A DNA stretch of 64,000 nucleotides, taken from Amoebidium appalachense. Lineage: Eukaryota; Ichthyosporea. Below the pieces are notes generated by a model. The model did no database searches, was not told where the DNA came from, and saw nothing but the letters and a program-made list of their open reading frames with translations. The stretch is from NCBI GenBank assembly GCA_963693365.1, contig CAVNZM010000008.1, forward strand, positions 7,254,001 through 7,318,000. Direction: 5' to 3'. Positions 1-15,950 of this stretch are shown piece after piece. Position 1 is the stretch's first letter. Every line of letters begins with the position of its first letter. The position numbers were made by a program, and so were the translations under genes.

Positions 1-32
1 GTGCGTGCGTGTGTGTGCTTTTTTTTTTTTTT

Positions 33-63
<31 letters not shown>

Positions 64-754
64 GGGGGTACCTGTGAGTTTTGGTAGGGCCACTGGGTCA
101 CTAAAAATACAATCCCATGATCAATGCGGGTGGTGGTGGTAGTGGTGGAGGTGGTAGTTGGTTTGAGCAGGAGTCGATGCGGACTCATAAGGTTCGGTTA
201 ATAGGGTTACGAGAACTACAAGGCTGACATCATGAAGCCGGTTGTCATGTTCCATGCTGTTGGTGCTTCCCTCCGCTGATTATGGTTACACTGGCCCGGG
301 GCCTTCAACAAAAAGTTGATCATGTGTGAGTGCGCAAAACGAAATGTATAATCTTCTTGCTGTTGGTGTTGAGAGTAGCTATGCAGTTGAAGCAGTCAGA
401 TGAGTGTTATGTTGCTTAAGTTAAGCCAGCTGTCGACGTTTGTGCATGGTTTCCAGTCCATTGGGTTGAGAACGTGTTTGTGTAGCTACAAGAGGAATGA
501 TGGTGTTTGTCTGAGGGTTTGCATTGTCTACTCCGGTTTGTATTGCCTGTGATGAATGACATGCAGACACGCACCAGCACCATCACACCTTCAAACATGC
601 GCATTCGCTTGCAAATATCATTAATCTTGTTAAAGCACATGGCACAATCGCTTGTGTACAAGCAGACCAACGTCGGCAGGTGCATCACATATGCACATGC
701 ATGTTCAAAGCCATGCACACACCTTACGTGCGCACGCGCGTATGTGTGTGTGTG

Positions 755-759
<5 letters not shown>

Positions 760-824
<65 letters not shown>
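760..824. repeat. (CA)n microsatellite
   Basis: An uninterrupted CA run lies directly beside alternating CG/TG sequence at 727-760. The whole stretch is alternating purine-pyrimidine DNA. Confidence 0.95.
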
Positions 825-826
<2 letters not shown>

Positions 827-1106
827 CGAGTGCCAGTGCCCTCTGAACGTATATCCCTGTGCGCACGTTCTTTTTGTGCGAAATAGACATACAAGCACCT
901 GGTTAATACAACACTCAGTGCAAAGCCCGCATCAAATCTGGTGCTCGGAGGTCGGTTAGGGCACACTGAGGTTTACCGTGGCCTATTGGAAGGTATAGCT
1001 GTTTATGTTTAAGTATCATGTTGCTTGTCATCACAACATATTCAAGTTGTGCCTTTTTATTCCATCTAAGAGCCTCAGGGTGGGTGCCTTACGAGCAAAG
1101 TGTGCT

Positions 1107-1362
<256 letters not shown>

Positions 1363-1539
1363 GGCCTCTCGCTCTTACAACATTGCCTCACTATCAAAGT
1401 TCATTCTGTAAATAGATAAAAATTGCGGGCCTGCTCCCAAAATATGTAGGATCTCTGGGTGGACGCTTTGGCTGCAGGTGTTCTGTTATGTATTGTCCGT
1501 AAAGGGGTATATCGTTTCGTTAATATCTGATTCAAATGC

Positions 1540-1727
1540 ATGTGTGTGTCTGTGTGCGTGCCTGCTTGTGTGTGTGTGTGGAGTGTGTGTGTGTGTGTGT
1601 ATGTAAATGAGTGAGTGTGTGTGTGTGTGTGCATGTGTCACAGTGTGAATCGTGTGTGTGTGTGTGTGTGTGTGTGCGTGTGCGTACATGTGCGCGTGTG
1701 TGCGCGTGCATGTGCATGTAGGTGTGG

Positions 1728-1785
<58 letters not shown>

Positions 1786-1815
1786 TTGAGAGATACGGTG
1801 TGTGTGTGTGTGTCC
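1540..1815. repeat. GT-rich compound microsatellite
   Basis: GT runs are interrupted by GCGTGC, CATGTG and CACAGTG words. The longest pure run is about 1735-1782. A CGGTGTGTG word at about 1797 recurs in other GT arrays of this window. Confidence 0.9.
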
Positions 1816-1960
1816 GCTTAAGGCCACCGTGACAGTGATGCACTTGTGATAGACCGAGCGCGTGTACATGTTTGCACTTGTCTGTGCACGTTTTGCATAA
1901 TCGTGACATGGCATAACCGCTCTGATGTGCTGTGTAGATCTGCAGCTGTCACAAGCAAGA

Positions 1961-2031
1961 TATATATTCCCTGCCTTATTCTGATCAGGCCTCTTGTATA
2001 TATTCCCTGCCTTATTCTGATCAGACCTCGT
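1961..2031. repeat. 36-bp tandem duplication
   Basis: Two adjacent copies of a 36-bp unit containing TATATTCCCTGCCTTATTCT. The second copy begins about 1997 and differs by a base or two near its end (CAGGCCTC versus CAGACCTC). Confidence 0.85.
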
Positions 2032-5000
2032 TATAATCTGCCCTCAAGTTCCGAATTTGGTTGTGACAGGGCAGACGATCGAGGATGTACATGCCCCATG
2101 TACATGCCCCGGTTGTGGCAACAACAGCACACGCAACAGACTGTGCACGTACAAAGGTGCGCAGCTAATCATGCCAGCCTGGACAGACGACGACCCTGCC
2201 AGGAGCCACATATATTTACGCCGTCGTCAAGTTGTATACACTAGTTCGGAATTCCCCTTGGAATTCGTTTGCGTAACCTTATATGGCTGACCTGAAAGAT
2301 TTGGGTCATCTGATTGGCCTCACATTCCGAAAGGGCTAGGGTAAGTGGTAAGGGCTGCCCTCACCCCATCGGGGCCGTATTACAAATCTACATGCTCTGA
2401 TGTGCATGTTTCACTCGCTTTTACTAAGAAAACAGGTTTTGGTTCATTATGAAAAGTTGTCGGAAATGAAAAAACGCGTAATCTGACCGTCCGCCTGTCA
2501 GGCCTATTTTTTTTGTAGGGCCGTGGTCGATCGTCTATGACAACTTGAAACCATAGGTATTTCTAGTTTTCACAATAAAATAAGCGGCGGGCACCCAATG
2601 TTGCTTATATACAATAAATGTGTGTCGTGGTGTGTATAAAAATAAAAATGTTAATTAGTTGACCAAAGCCCGTTTTCTATTCATATTTGTAACTTTGATC
2701 AACCGTCATTTGGTATGTCAGTAGTCCTTCCCCCAGCCCGGCCCCTTCATTACGTCAGCAATCTGAACGGAGCGAAGCAAAGTCATCGAAAATTTTACAT
2801 AGGCAATCCGAACTAGTGTATACCGTGTACGTACAGTGCATTCGTCATGGGGCAATCAAGAGAATCGACTTTGTGCAAAAGTGCGCTGCAGCTAATCACA
2901 TGAGAATCATATGCGTGGTCTACTGACATCAGCTGCAGAATCTGCAGATTCGTAGCCGTTGCACAGATCCAACAATGAACAATGATCGAGCCACCGTGCA
3001 CAGGCCTAGGCTGCAAAGTTTACTGTAGGTAATCGTTGTTCCTGTGCCAACGGCGCCTTTACCAGCCCCAGCACGGGGATACTTTCACAGTCACTCTGCA
3101 TGTAGGCCCTGCAGTCAATCCTTGCAACGGGCGAGATAATGTTATGTGTGTACCGTTTTTTGAAAAGGAATGCGCAAAGGGGTTTAGCTATGGTCCCCTG
3201 TGGTCGTCGAGCCTATCGCGTTGGGCGCCTTACCCTGGAATCCGAGTCTTTTGAGTTCTTGAACCGAATGTGTTTGTGGACATATGGTGCCACAAAGCGT
3301 TCGGCGGGGGGCTTGCCCGCGCCTTGTGTACACTCTGGCCTACGTATAAACGGGCCCTCGAGGTGAAGTTGTAACATGCACTGATATCATCCATCGGATG
3401 TCGATCAGCTCGCTCGGCACGTGATCACAAGCAAAGATATATCTGAACTTTTTATGTAGTTTCCAGTGGCCGTTGGTTCCAGCGTGAGATATGGCATTGG
3501 CCGAGAGTGTATATATGTACACACGCGTTTGCAACACGGACCCCGTACCAAAGCGATTGAATATTTTTCTAAGGAACGTCCACGTTTCATTGATTTGACA
3601 ACCTGCAGTTACTATCTATTGTCATGTAGCGTGCATATATATCACGGTCCCCTATTACAAAGCAATTCATTATTACACGACCTAGCCTGCCACCCTGTGG
3701 CCGGCGGCCCCTGTCACATGCTGGCCTGTCGTATTCTTTCAAACCCTGGTATGAATGTGCACCTGGCATTTGTCTGTCCCAAGATGTAGAAACGATTGGG
3801 CAGGCTACAGAGTTTGGTCAAAGTTTCATGAGCATGAACATGTTTCAATTGCAAACTGAAAGGAAGTGTCTACGAAGTTTGCAACAGATATGCAACAGGC
3901 TGCCTAAGATGCTGCTAAAAATGAATGTGCATTATATGATTTGTGATTGTTTTCCGTGTTCCGCTCCCGGTGGATCATGATTTAGCGAGACCGTGGGCCA
4001 GGCAGATTTTTTAGAAAGACACAAAATGATCACTGATACCATCATCTTCGAAGACTTCGACTCTGATGAGTACAGATCCTGTGGGCTCATTCGCTCCTCA
4101 TTTGCCCATTTATGACGTAACCGGTATTGATTCCGCCAATCAGCCTCTAGAAAAATCTTTAAGCCAGCGATTGGCGGTTTTTAACCAATCAAACGTTTTC
4201 CTTGCATCCTACTATTCAAAGTTCGATAATTCCTAATAATGAAAGTTCAGTCTGGGAGCCAATCGTTGTCCGCTATTGTTACAGCGGAATTTCAGGAATC
4301 TTGTACCCGTAGTTTGTATAAACATGCTGGTCCAAGGCTCCATGTCGGTCTTAGACGCACCCTTGGCTCCGGACTTAATTTAAATTATGATATCTTCAAG
4401 AAGTTTTCGTACGATCCTTAAAAATATGAAACTATTTGGGCATTCATAATCTCACATGACTGTATATAGGGCGAAACCCCTCCTCAATTATCCTGGGAGG
4501 GATACTGTCACAGGGTTTGATATTCTGTATTTTATCAGTTACTACATCTACGAAAGCTATATAGCCACAATATAGAACAACCGGTCGTGGGGCCGGGGGA
4601 ACGTCAATTACGTTCCTTGAGTATATAAATACGTTGGTAAAATTTAAAATAAATTTTCTTTTATTTCTAGCCCCCTTCATGTAGACCTGGCTGACTGAGT
4701 GACTAGTCATACTTCAAGACCTTGCACAAGATATCATACTGCCATGTCCGCGGTTAAGAAATAATATCCGCGATCTAGAAAGAAAGAAAGGATAGTGAGA
4801 GGGTGTGCAGAACAAGTGCTCGCTCGCCGTATATAATATACATTTCTCATATCATGGACTATGATGTGGTAAAACACCGTATATGGCATTGGAATAGGCC
4901 TCTTTTCCCTGTATTTTGGCCGTCACTTATACAGTTTTAAGACGGTCGTAAGCATGCGTACATAATCGTGGACTCTGGCGGGGCCGGCGCCCGCGGCGGT

Positions 5001-6063
5001 GCGCTGCAATCTAATATTAGCTACATATCGTTTCTCCGCATCATTTCTCCGTATCCGCGGGGGCCATGCCGCCGGGCCCCTGCGCAGACGCATGCAAAGC
5101 GTACTTCACGTACGCACGCGGCTTGGGTTTGAAGTGTTTGCATGCCTGCGAGGGTGCAAGGGGAAGCTTGCTGAAAGTGTGCCCGCGGACGGGTATAAAG
5201 ACGCGGTGAGTCCCGGCGTCTGGCCGATCAGATCTAGAGTCATCACGTTGATGGACTTTGATCATGATGGCTGAAAGTCCACGTCCATCTGTGTCAACTT
5301 GAAAATTTGACGGAGATTTGCCGCGATTGCAAGAAGCGAACATTTTGCCCTGGTGGTACAGAATTTTTTTTTTTGGCTATAGCTAAAAGGTTCACCAGGT
5401 GAACTCAGAGTGAGAAACCAAAGACTTCGGAGCCGTTAGAAAATAGTTGACAAGGTCTGGACGAGTTCGGCTTAGCATTGGCTCCCGGTTCACCGCACAA
5501 AAGGTTCTCCTCTGGCAGGTACTTGGGTCAGAGCAATCAACCCCTTCACATCCCATGTGTACATGTGCCTGTAGCTCTTGACGAGGATACACACACACAC
5601 CACGGCACACAACTTAAAGAGACTCGCACGTAATCCATTTCAAACGAACACGCGCACAGACCCGAGAGCGTAAACACACGTGTGCAACACAAACTCGTTG
5701 TACAATCAATCACACGAGCACTGATGTATTGACTGGAGGACTAGATATACACGTGGTGTGACACACATGCAATTTGCAAGGGACAGTGGGGATTTCATCA
5801 TGAGGTTTGTGTCGCCCGTTTGCACGCAAAACACACAGACCCGACGAATCTTCGTGGACGACTTTTCGTGCTAATATGCACACACACACGCTGCAAAAAT
5901 ATGTGCACTTTTTGTGCAAACACAATAGTAGACTCCACACTTCTCGGGCAGTAGCAAATACACGGTGACAGGCACACACAAGTACCTCCTCCACACAAAC
6001 ACAAACACACACACAAAAGCGGACACATGCACCGAAAATATCCACCCACACATGCAGTACATG

Positions 6064-6064
6064 A

Positions 6065-6149
<85 letters not shown>

Positions 6150-6175
6150 AACACACACACACACACGCACACATT
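6064..6175. repeat. (CA)n microsatellite
   Basis: A nearly pure CA run of about 86 bases is followed by an interrupted CA stretch to about 6175. Confidence 0.95.
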
Positions 6176-6552
6176 ACAAAAAATAAAGTCCCGGACGTGC
6201 CACATTGCCAACCGTGCCGTGCATGCACGTGTGTTAAATTATCAATCTCGTTTCTAGGGGAGGGGGAGGGGGGGAGGGTTTGTAGCAACATATTAATTGT
6301 TGGGAGGGAGGGGAGGGGAAGGGAGGGAGAGAGGAGGAGGAAGAGAGGCATGCAGACACCAGATGTGCAGATACATAGCCGAGCAAGGGTGCCGTGTATT
6401 CGTGCGCAAGAGACTCACCCACTGTTTCCTCTACCCCCTTCCCCCTCCTCCCTCCCCAGACACACAAGCACACGTACAACTACAATCGCACTTGCATACG
6501 CCTGCACACACACACACACACACACACACAAATACACACAGGTGCCTTTGCC

Positions 6553-7721
6553 ATGACGACTGTATGCCACCCTCTTTCCTTCAAGGGATTTGAGCGTTCA
6601 CTCTCCGACGACATTTCTTCCTGCGGCTTTTCCGATTGCAGCTCTCAAATGGCATGGCCAAGCAGGAACACGAATGAAAATTCGCGATTTGATGGAGTCG
6701 AAATTTCAGGCTCGACAGATCGCGAATTTGCCGATTGCTTGGTTGAATCGGCCCTCTGGAGCCTAATTGCAGCCTCGCCGGACGACCGGACGTTCCGGCT
6801 TCCCACACACTTCCCGCGCCAATTAAGCCAACCTGGGGACGCGCCACAGAAAAATCCTGGGGCAGGCAGTATGCACATAGATGTTTCGAAAAATCACGCA
6901 CCAAAAACACTGCCAAGCCCCAAAATCCCGAAATCCCCAGTCGAACACGTCTCTGACAAACAGTCGTTCAAAGAGAGTCCCACGCTAGCATCCGCCAAAC
7001 GCACAAACGAGGATTCTCAGGTGGGTTCGAACGATATGGATTTGGACACCAAACCGGTTGTCTCGGATTTGCCCAGTCACTTTTCGCTCGGCGTTTCGTC
7101 CGGCGTCCCATCTGTGTCCGAAAATAAAACGGCGGGGGACCAACCAATGAAACGGCGCTTTTCAGCGCGTCTCCACCAATCAAAAGCCAAGATTCCAACG
7201 TTTGGCGAAGACCACATTAGTGACGACGAAGAAGACACCTCTGCTCCAAATTCCGCGAAAACGTCTTTGGTTTCCGTAATGTCCCCGAAATCCGACGACT
7301 CGTCGGGCCCGATTCGCCGGGTTTCGAAAACCAAGGGGAAAAAATACCGGAATACGAAATCCGACGAATGCCCCATCTGCCACCGGGGGTACACGGGGCC
7401 GGACAGTCTCCGTAACCACATGCGGAAAGTCCACAAAACAAACAAAACCACGTACACAAACTCGTTGGGCCGCAGTGCCTATGGCTACGCTGAAAAATAC
7501 GACCCGTTGCATCGCAGCAGGATGGGTGGCGCCCAGAACAGGGATATGTATGTATCCCCTTTACCCCCCCCCCCCCCCACCCACCCACCCACACACTCAC
7601 AAACACACACTCACACACTCACACACACACACACAGCCACACACCCACCACCTCTCCCCCCCCCCCCCCCCCCCCCCCCCTTTCCCGCCACGATCGCATG
7701 CACACAAACACACACACACAA

Positions 7722-7812
<91 letters not shown>

Positions 7813-8634
7813 CCCGTTCCCCCCCTCACCACCCACCCACGCTCTCTCTCTCTTCAATTTTTCACACATGTACATGCATCCCCATTTCCTTAAACCATCA
7901 ACCTTGAATTATGCGCTCTTCCAACACCCACTTCCCTCCTCCCCCCCCCACCCCCCACCCCCACCCCCCCCCCCCCCCCCCCCCACCCCACCCCACCCCA
8001 AAGGCAAAAAAAAAGGAAATCCGTTTGTTGCAGGATCACCTAGTGCACTAAGCATGAAGCTTTGAGACTAACCCTCACTCCTTTCTCCAGGCACTTCAAT
8101 GGGTCCCCCCACTCAAATTTCAGTCCGTTTTCGCACTCGACCGGCCCGCACGACGAGTCGACCGAATCCGAGTCTGACCAGCCGCACTCGTACTTCAAAT
8201 TTCCACCCAAAAAACCCCCCTCTGCCGCACTTCAGGGCTCCCATTCCCTAGGATATCCACACCAGAGCCCCGCCTACCCAAATTCGGACGTAAATAGAGA
8301 GCGGCGGTTTTCGTTCCCGCCCACATTTCCAGGGAACTCCAACTACACGAGCCAGGGCAAGAACACATCAATGTACACCACGTCCTACCAAAACATGGTC
8401 GTATGCAAGGGAAGCGGCTACGAAGACAATGCAAGATTTTCGCAGGAGTATGCGTCCTTGGCCCTGGCAGACAGCCTCGTGCGTAAATCCGGCGAAGGCG
8501 AATTTCGTTCCGGCAGCACCGGAAATTTGACCAGCATACCCGGTAGTCGGAGCCCATTGGTAAGGGGTCCGGCTGACCTCGGCAACCCCGGTCGTGAAAA
8601 TATGTTCGATATCAACCAGAATGTGCGCTGGTGA
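6553..8634 (+). CDS. Single C2H2 zinc finger protein, two exons
   Basis: Exons are 6553-7547 and 8091-8634, giving a predicted 512 residues. Exon 1 ends at a GTATGT donor and exon 2 follows a pyrimidine-rich ...TTTCTCCAG acceptor. The split codon rejoins as ATG and the frame continues. The start is the first ATG after a CA-rich leader; the open frame extends upstream only through that repeat, so an upstream exon (possible CACAG acceptor before 6541) cannot be excluded. The protein is mostly low-complexity and Ser/Pro/Asp-rich. Residues 273-294 form one C-X2-C-X12-H-X4-H finger starting CPICHRGY, preceded by a basic stretch (RRVSKTKGKKYR). A single finger of this form suggests a nuclear nucleic-acid-binding or protein-binding protein. 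The C-terminal part is Ser/Asn/Gly-rich with no domain I recognise. The stop is TGA at 8632-8634. I do not recognise the family. Confidence 0.75.
7548..8090 (+). repeat. Repeat-filled intron of the zinc finger gene
   Basis: The 543-bp intron is made almost entirely of C tracts, CA and CT repeats (for example C tract about 7657-7680, CT array about 7728-7806, C-rich about 7935-7990). It is bounded by GTATGT and a CTCCAG acceptor. Confidence 0.75.
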
Positions 8635-9300
8635 AACAGTGTCAATGATTATCTATCTTGTAACGTTGTAGCTACATGCTCGCTGGACCACGCTGTGTAA
8701 ATTACAGTCAAAAGGGTCACGGACGTACCTAGGGATACGTGCTAATAGTAGCTGTAGAGACGGAAACCTTTGATTTAGTTTCATAGACTTGACAGATGAG
8801 GGTGGGGGGGGGGGGGGGGGGAGAGAAATGGAAAACTCCATTGTCTTTACGGTATGTTTATTGCGATTAGGCGATTAGGCGCGCTGAATGGTTCAGTTCG
8901 AAAATCATTGTGAATATTGGGCAGGTATCTGAATGTATATTGGGGATATATATACAGGTCTGTGGTTCAACGGTGGAAACTAATCTCATGTACAGGCTCC
9001 CCCGGTTGGCTGCTATCAAAACATATAAAGTTTAATGGTAAAGGTGAACGAATTGCTAATGGCCGAGATTCGGTAAATATTACTTGTAAAAAGGCCTATC
9101 AACTTCGTGCTATGATGCAAGCCATGCTGTGCCTGGCGTTCTCCTTGCAATTGTGTCAAAATAAGAAAAACAACAATTGATTCGCAAAAATACCTTTAAA
9201 TATGAATCACTCGCAAATTACCATTAATTCTGAATATCACTTGCAAAATTACCATTGATTCTGAATATCACATGGGCTGCATTTTCGGGATTGGGGAGCC
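8635..9300. other. Intergenic, with dispersed and tandem repeats
   Basis: No gene seen. It contains a G tract (about 8803-8821), a short dispersed repeat at about 8993-9080 that recurs at about 16220-16315, and three 30-bp tandem units at 9181-9271. Confidence 0.6.
9181..9271. repeat. 30-bp tandem repeat, three units
   Basis: Units at 9181-9210, 9211-9240 and 9241-9271 share the pattern TCGCAAATTACCATTAATTC followed by TGAATATCAC. The first unit is the most diverged. Confidence 0.85.
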
Positions 9301-9427
9301 TAGAGGCTGCGTAAATATGTACAAAACGTTAACCCGACCTGGGATGTGCGCGTGATACTGACGGGTGTGCATACTGGTGCATTCACATGCATGTCGTGTT
9401 TGTTGAGCCGGGAGATGTCGCCGCGCG

Positions 9428-11720
<2,293 letters not shown>

Positions 11721-12015
11721 TTTTTGGACCCCAAAGAAATCAAAACCGTACTAAGTGACGACACTAAAAGAAAAAACAGACTCAGCCACAGCCACGGCAG
11801 TAACACCGATAGTCCCTCCCCAACCTGTCGCAAACCATTGAAGACGTTTGCATTATCACCCTCTAGTAGTTCAACCTCCCCTCCCCCGCCTTCCCCCCCC
11901 CCCTCCTGTCTTCCATGGCACATTACACCCCCCACACGTGCCACCTGGCCCCACCCTGCACAGCTGCTGACATCAGAGTGGTCATGGGGGGGGATTTTTT
12001 ATTTTCCAAAGTTTT

Positions 12016-12016
<1 letters not shown>

Positions 12017-12046
<30 letters not shown>

Positions 12047-12175
12047 GGGGAGAGGGGGGGGGGGGGGGGGGAGACAGAGAGAGACAGAGAGACAGATAGA
12101 GAGACAGATGGTGGATGGAGGGGGGAGGGGGGGGGGGAGGAGGGGGAGGGGGGGACGGACCGGGGGACGGGAAGG
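12017..12175. repeat. G-rich tract
   Basis: A T run is followed by long G homopolymers (about 12027-12070), then GACA/GAGA and G-rich sequence. The G strand could form quadruplex structures, but this cannot be judged from sequence alone. Confidence 0.85.
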
Positions 12176-12248
12176 GTCGAGAGGTGGGTCGATAAGTGAT
12201 TGGTCATATGACTGTAGAAAGCCAAGGGCAGGTTGGTCCTTTTTCCAT

Positions 12249-12250
12249 TT

Positions 12251-12317
<67 letters not shown>

Positions 12318-12387
12318 GTGTGTGTGTGTGTGTGTGTGAGTGTGTGTCTTTGTATGTGCGTGCGCGACACGGTGTGTGTATGTGTGA

Positions 12388-12474
<87 letters not shown>

Positions 12475-12548
12475 GGGGGCGCGCGTGCGCGCGAGCGTGC
12501 GTGTTTGTGTGTTTGTGTGTGTGTGTGTGTGTGTGTTTGTGTGTGTGT

Positions 12549-12599
<51 letters not shown>

Positions 12600-12611
12600 A
12601 TGTGGGCATGT

Positions 12612-12662
<51 letters not shown>

Positions 12663-12713
12663 CGTTGTGTTTGTAACACGATATGTGTGTGTGTGTGTGT
12701 TTGTGTGTTTTTT

Positions 12714-12756
<43 letters not shown>

Positions 12757-12975
12757 TGTGTGTGTGTGTGTGTATGCGCGCGCGCGCGCGTGTGTGTGTG
12801 TGTATGTATGTGTGTGTGTGTGTGTGTGTATGTGTGCATGTGGTGTTTTTTTTCTTGTTTGTGTGTGTGTTTGCGTGTAGGTGGGTCGTTGTGTTTGTAA
12901 CACGATATGTGTGTGTGTGTGTGTGTGTGTTTTTTTGTCTGTGTGTGTGTGTGTGTGTGTTTGTGTGTGTGTGGT

Positions 12976-13018
<43 letters not shown>

Positions 13019-13146
13019 CGTGTGTGTATGTATGTGTGTGAGTGTGTGTGTGCATGTGTGCATGTGGTGTTTTTGTTCTTGTTTGTGTGTGTGTGTGTGT
13101 GTGTAGGTGGGTGGTTGTGTTTGTAACACGATATGTGTGTGTGTGT

Positions 13147-13190
<44 letters not shown>

Positions 13191-13208
13191 ATGTGCACGT
13201 GTGCGTGC

Positions 13209-13247
<39 letters not shown>

Positions 13248-13263
13248 TGTGTGTGTGTGCCAC

Positions 13264-13333
<70 letters not shown>

Positions 13334-13418
13334 TGCATGTCTGTGTGTATGTCTGTTATTGTGTGTGTGTGTGGTTGTGTGTGTCTGTGTGTGTGTGCAT
13401 ATGTGCATGTGTGTGTGT

Positions 13419-13481
<63 letters not shown>

Positions 13482-13530
13482 GTGTGTGTGTGTGCCAGTG
13501 TGTGTGTTTGTGTGTGTGGTACACCGGTGG
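12249..13530. repeat. 1.3-kb GT-rich array with a higher-order unit
   Basis: GT dinucleotides make up most of this block. Inside it a unit of about 225 bp is repeated: the word TTGTGTTTGTAACACGATAT occurs at about 12664, 12888 and 13114, each followed by GT runs. The first two are then followed by a T-rich/GTCTGTG spacer, a GCGCGCGCG stretch and a CATGTGGTG-plus-T-run segment. The Cys/Val and Thr/His ORFs across it are not genes. Confidence 0.9.
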
Positions 13531-13558
13531 TGGTGGTGGTGGTGGTGGTGGTGGTGGT

Positions 13559-13595
<37 letters not shown>

Positions 13596-13705
13596 GGTCT
13601 TGGGCTGTGGTGGGTGATGTTTTTTTTTTTTTAATTTAATTTAATATTTTTTTTTTTTGGGGGGGGGGGGGGGGGAGGGGAAGGAGGGGGGGGGGGGGGG
13701 GGGGA
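13531..13705. repeat. (GGT)n followed by G and T homopolymers
   Basis: A short GGT trinucleotide array (about 13527-13558) runs into a 34-base G tract, then T-rich DNA (13619-13659) and a second G-rich stretch to 13704. Confidence 0.9.
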
Positions 13706-13973
13706 TCACCCACTTTGCCGTCATTGCACGCACCCCCAACTATCCAATCACCGATCCCCAACCCACAATTTTCTTAGCATGAATCGTGTTCTTTGTGAAA
13801 ACATTTTTGAGTAACTGGAATGAGTCTGTCGGGCACGTGACCAAGCACCAATTATTTTTCTCCTTCTGGCATATATGGTGCTTGCATGCATATGTATTGG
13901 TGCATTCATGCGGCGCACACACCCACACACATGGACACGAGCACCTCAAAGGAAGTAACTGCACATTGCTAAG

Positions 13974-14252
13974 CCTTAAACCAACCTCCGTATCTACCAT
14001 TTTAGACAAAATCGAGGATGATCCGATCGAGGATTTCGGATGGCCTCGTTGCGGCTCTTGAAATTCTCAAATCAATCAAGCGATCGAGGGCATGACGTCA
14101 TTCTGACGTTTTTGTAAACAAATGACGTCACATCCTCGATCGCCTGATATGTTCGAAAATTTCAATAGCCGCGTCAGAGCCATCCGAAATCCTCGATCGG
14201 ATCATCCTCGATCGGGGCTTAAAATGGTAGACACGGACCTTGCTTTAATGCC
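13974..14252. mobile_element. Foldback / MITE-like inverted repeat element
   Basis: Two arms of about 130 bp (about 13974-14104 and 14122-14252) are imperfect reverse complements around a short spacer. Shared blocks include TCTACCATTTTA, ATCGAGGATGATCCGATCGA, GGATTTCGGATGG and TGACGTCA. No coding sequence fits inside. A non-autonomous foldback DNA element or MITE is the likeliest explanation; I could not fix an unambiguous target-site duplication. Confidence 0.7.
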
Positions 14253-14304
14253 TCCCTACACAGTTTCTTCCCCGGGCAAACGAAAAAAAAAGAAAGAAAG
14301 AGGG

Positions 14305-14309
<5 letters not shown>

Positions 14310-14340
<31 letters not shown>

Positions 14341-14725
14341 TAACACCGTGGACTCGAACAAATCCAGACCGCCATTCCCGTTTTGGCAACAGTACCTATG
14401 AACAGCGTCCGCTTAGTTGTCTAATAGCGGTTGTTTGCCAACAGCGAATCATAGCTCAGCACAGGTACACATGGACCCCCCCCCCCCCTCCCCCCCCCCC
14501 CCCCCCACACACACACACGCACACATGACAACACACCATATGGTGCGCTAAAGGGTGCTAGAGCACTGGGGCCACATAACGGCTGCAAGCTACGTTCTGA
14601 CATCTAAGCACGTCACGTGATTTTACCAAATGTATGTGATCATGGAAACTTTACAACAACCCCCCCCCACCACCACCACCACCACACACACACACCCTTG
14701 CCCCCGGGCGAGGCCTCCATTCGTC

Positions 14726-14757
<32 letters not shown>

Positions 14758-14962
14758 TTCATAGGCTAGTCCGGCTCAAGGCTACACAGAAAGAAACAAC
14801 ACCCACACAGGCATCACGCTCACACCTGCATACACACATGTGCACGCGCATGCGGACGAGCACATGCACACTCACACATTGCTAAACACACTTCACGGAC
14901 GCACACACACGTGTCACACACATGTGACCACGTACACGCATGCATACACACACACACATTCA

Positions 14963-15006
<44 letters not shown>

Positions 15007-15610
15007 CCACCCACCCACCCACCCACACACACAAGGAGCAATTAGTAAGGTCGTTGTATAGTTATAATACCGGCCTTTTCTCGAGGTCACAGCATGTGCC
15101 CCGTAATAGTACGTATTCGCAGTCGCACACTGTAAGAGGGGAAATGAATCGTCAAAGGGCAGATACAAGTGCGTGTGTGCGTGTGTGTCAAAGAGGGAAG
15201 AAATCTAAACGAACAACTTAAACAACTTTCAGAACTCTCCTTCAGAATCCCGCTTTTCAAAATCTAATCCGTTTATATAAAAACCCCATCCTCCCCCCTC
15301 CCCCGAAGTTCCCCTCTTTGCCATATATGGGATGCACATTTCTCGGTAGCGTCACCGTGCCGAATACCATTCGTGTCATAAATATTATTCTTAGACTCGT
15401 ATTAGTATACATGCATCAGTTGTGGTGCTACCACTGTACCCTAATGGTTGCACTCACTGCGGCCCAAGAAGAGTCAGTACATGCGGTGCCACTGACTGAG
15501 TAAGCTAGTTTAAAATTAAGATAAAGAGCGCTATTCCCCCCCCCCCCCCCCCCCCCTCCCCCCCCCCGCCGCGCCGGAAAAAATTAATATACTTTGATTA
15601 TAGACCCTAC
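14310..15610. repeat. Intergenic with A, C and CA tracts
   Basis: An A tract (14310-14338), C tracts (14476-14506, 14727-14757, 14966-15005, 15536-15567) and short CA runs alternate with unique sequence. No gene, RNA gene or transposon is recognisable. Confidence 0.7.
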
Positions 15611-15719
15611 CAACCCGTGTGTCACCGTTTTACATAGTTACATGTATGTAAATATGGCTCGCTAATAAGAAAACTTGCTTATCATATCGGCGGAGTAACA
15701 TCTAATATTAATTTTCTTT

Positions 15720-15950
15720 TTGGAAGAATATGAGTTTCTACTCTACCGAGCCCGGGAGGAGGGTCCGGGGAGAAGGGAGGCCGCGGGCTGGCGGGCCAGG
15801 GGGGAAGGGGGGGGGGGGGGGGAGATGGAGGGAAGGGGGAAGGGGGGGGGGAAATGGGAGGAGAGGGAGGATAGGAGGAGGGTGCGGCGGCGGGGCAAGG
15901 GGATTTTGGGGGGGGGGGGGGGGGGAGGGGGGGGAGGGGGAGGGGGGTCT
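15720..15950. repeat. G-rich (purine) stretch
   Basis: Almost entirely G/A with several G runs of 8 or more (about 15807-15822, 15842-15851, 15907-15926). ORFs over it are Gly/Arg/Glu-rich repeat translations. Confidence 0.8.

Noticed and set aside
6394-6552. N-terminal extension of the zinc finger protein
   Set aside because: The open frame upstream of the 6553 ATG is a CA/C-rich repeat translation and is more likely leader or intron.
12204-13634. Very long overlapping ORFs on both strands rich in Cys/Val or Thr/His
   Set aside because: They are translations of GT/CA dinucleotide repeats, open in several frames at once.
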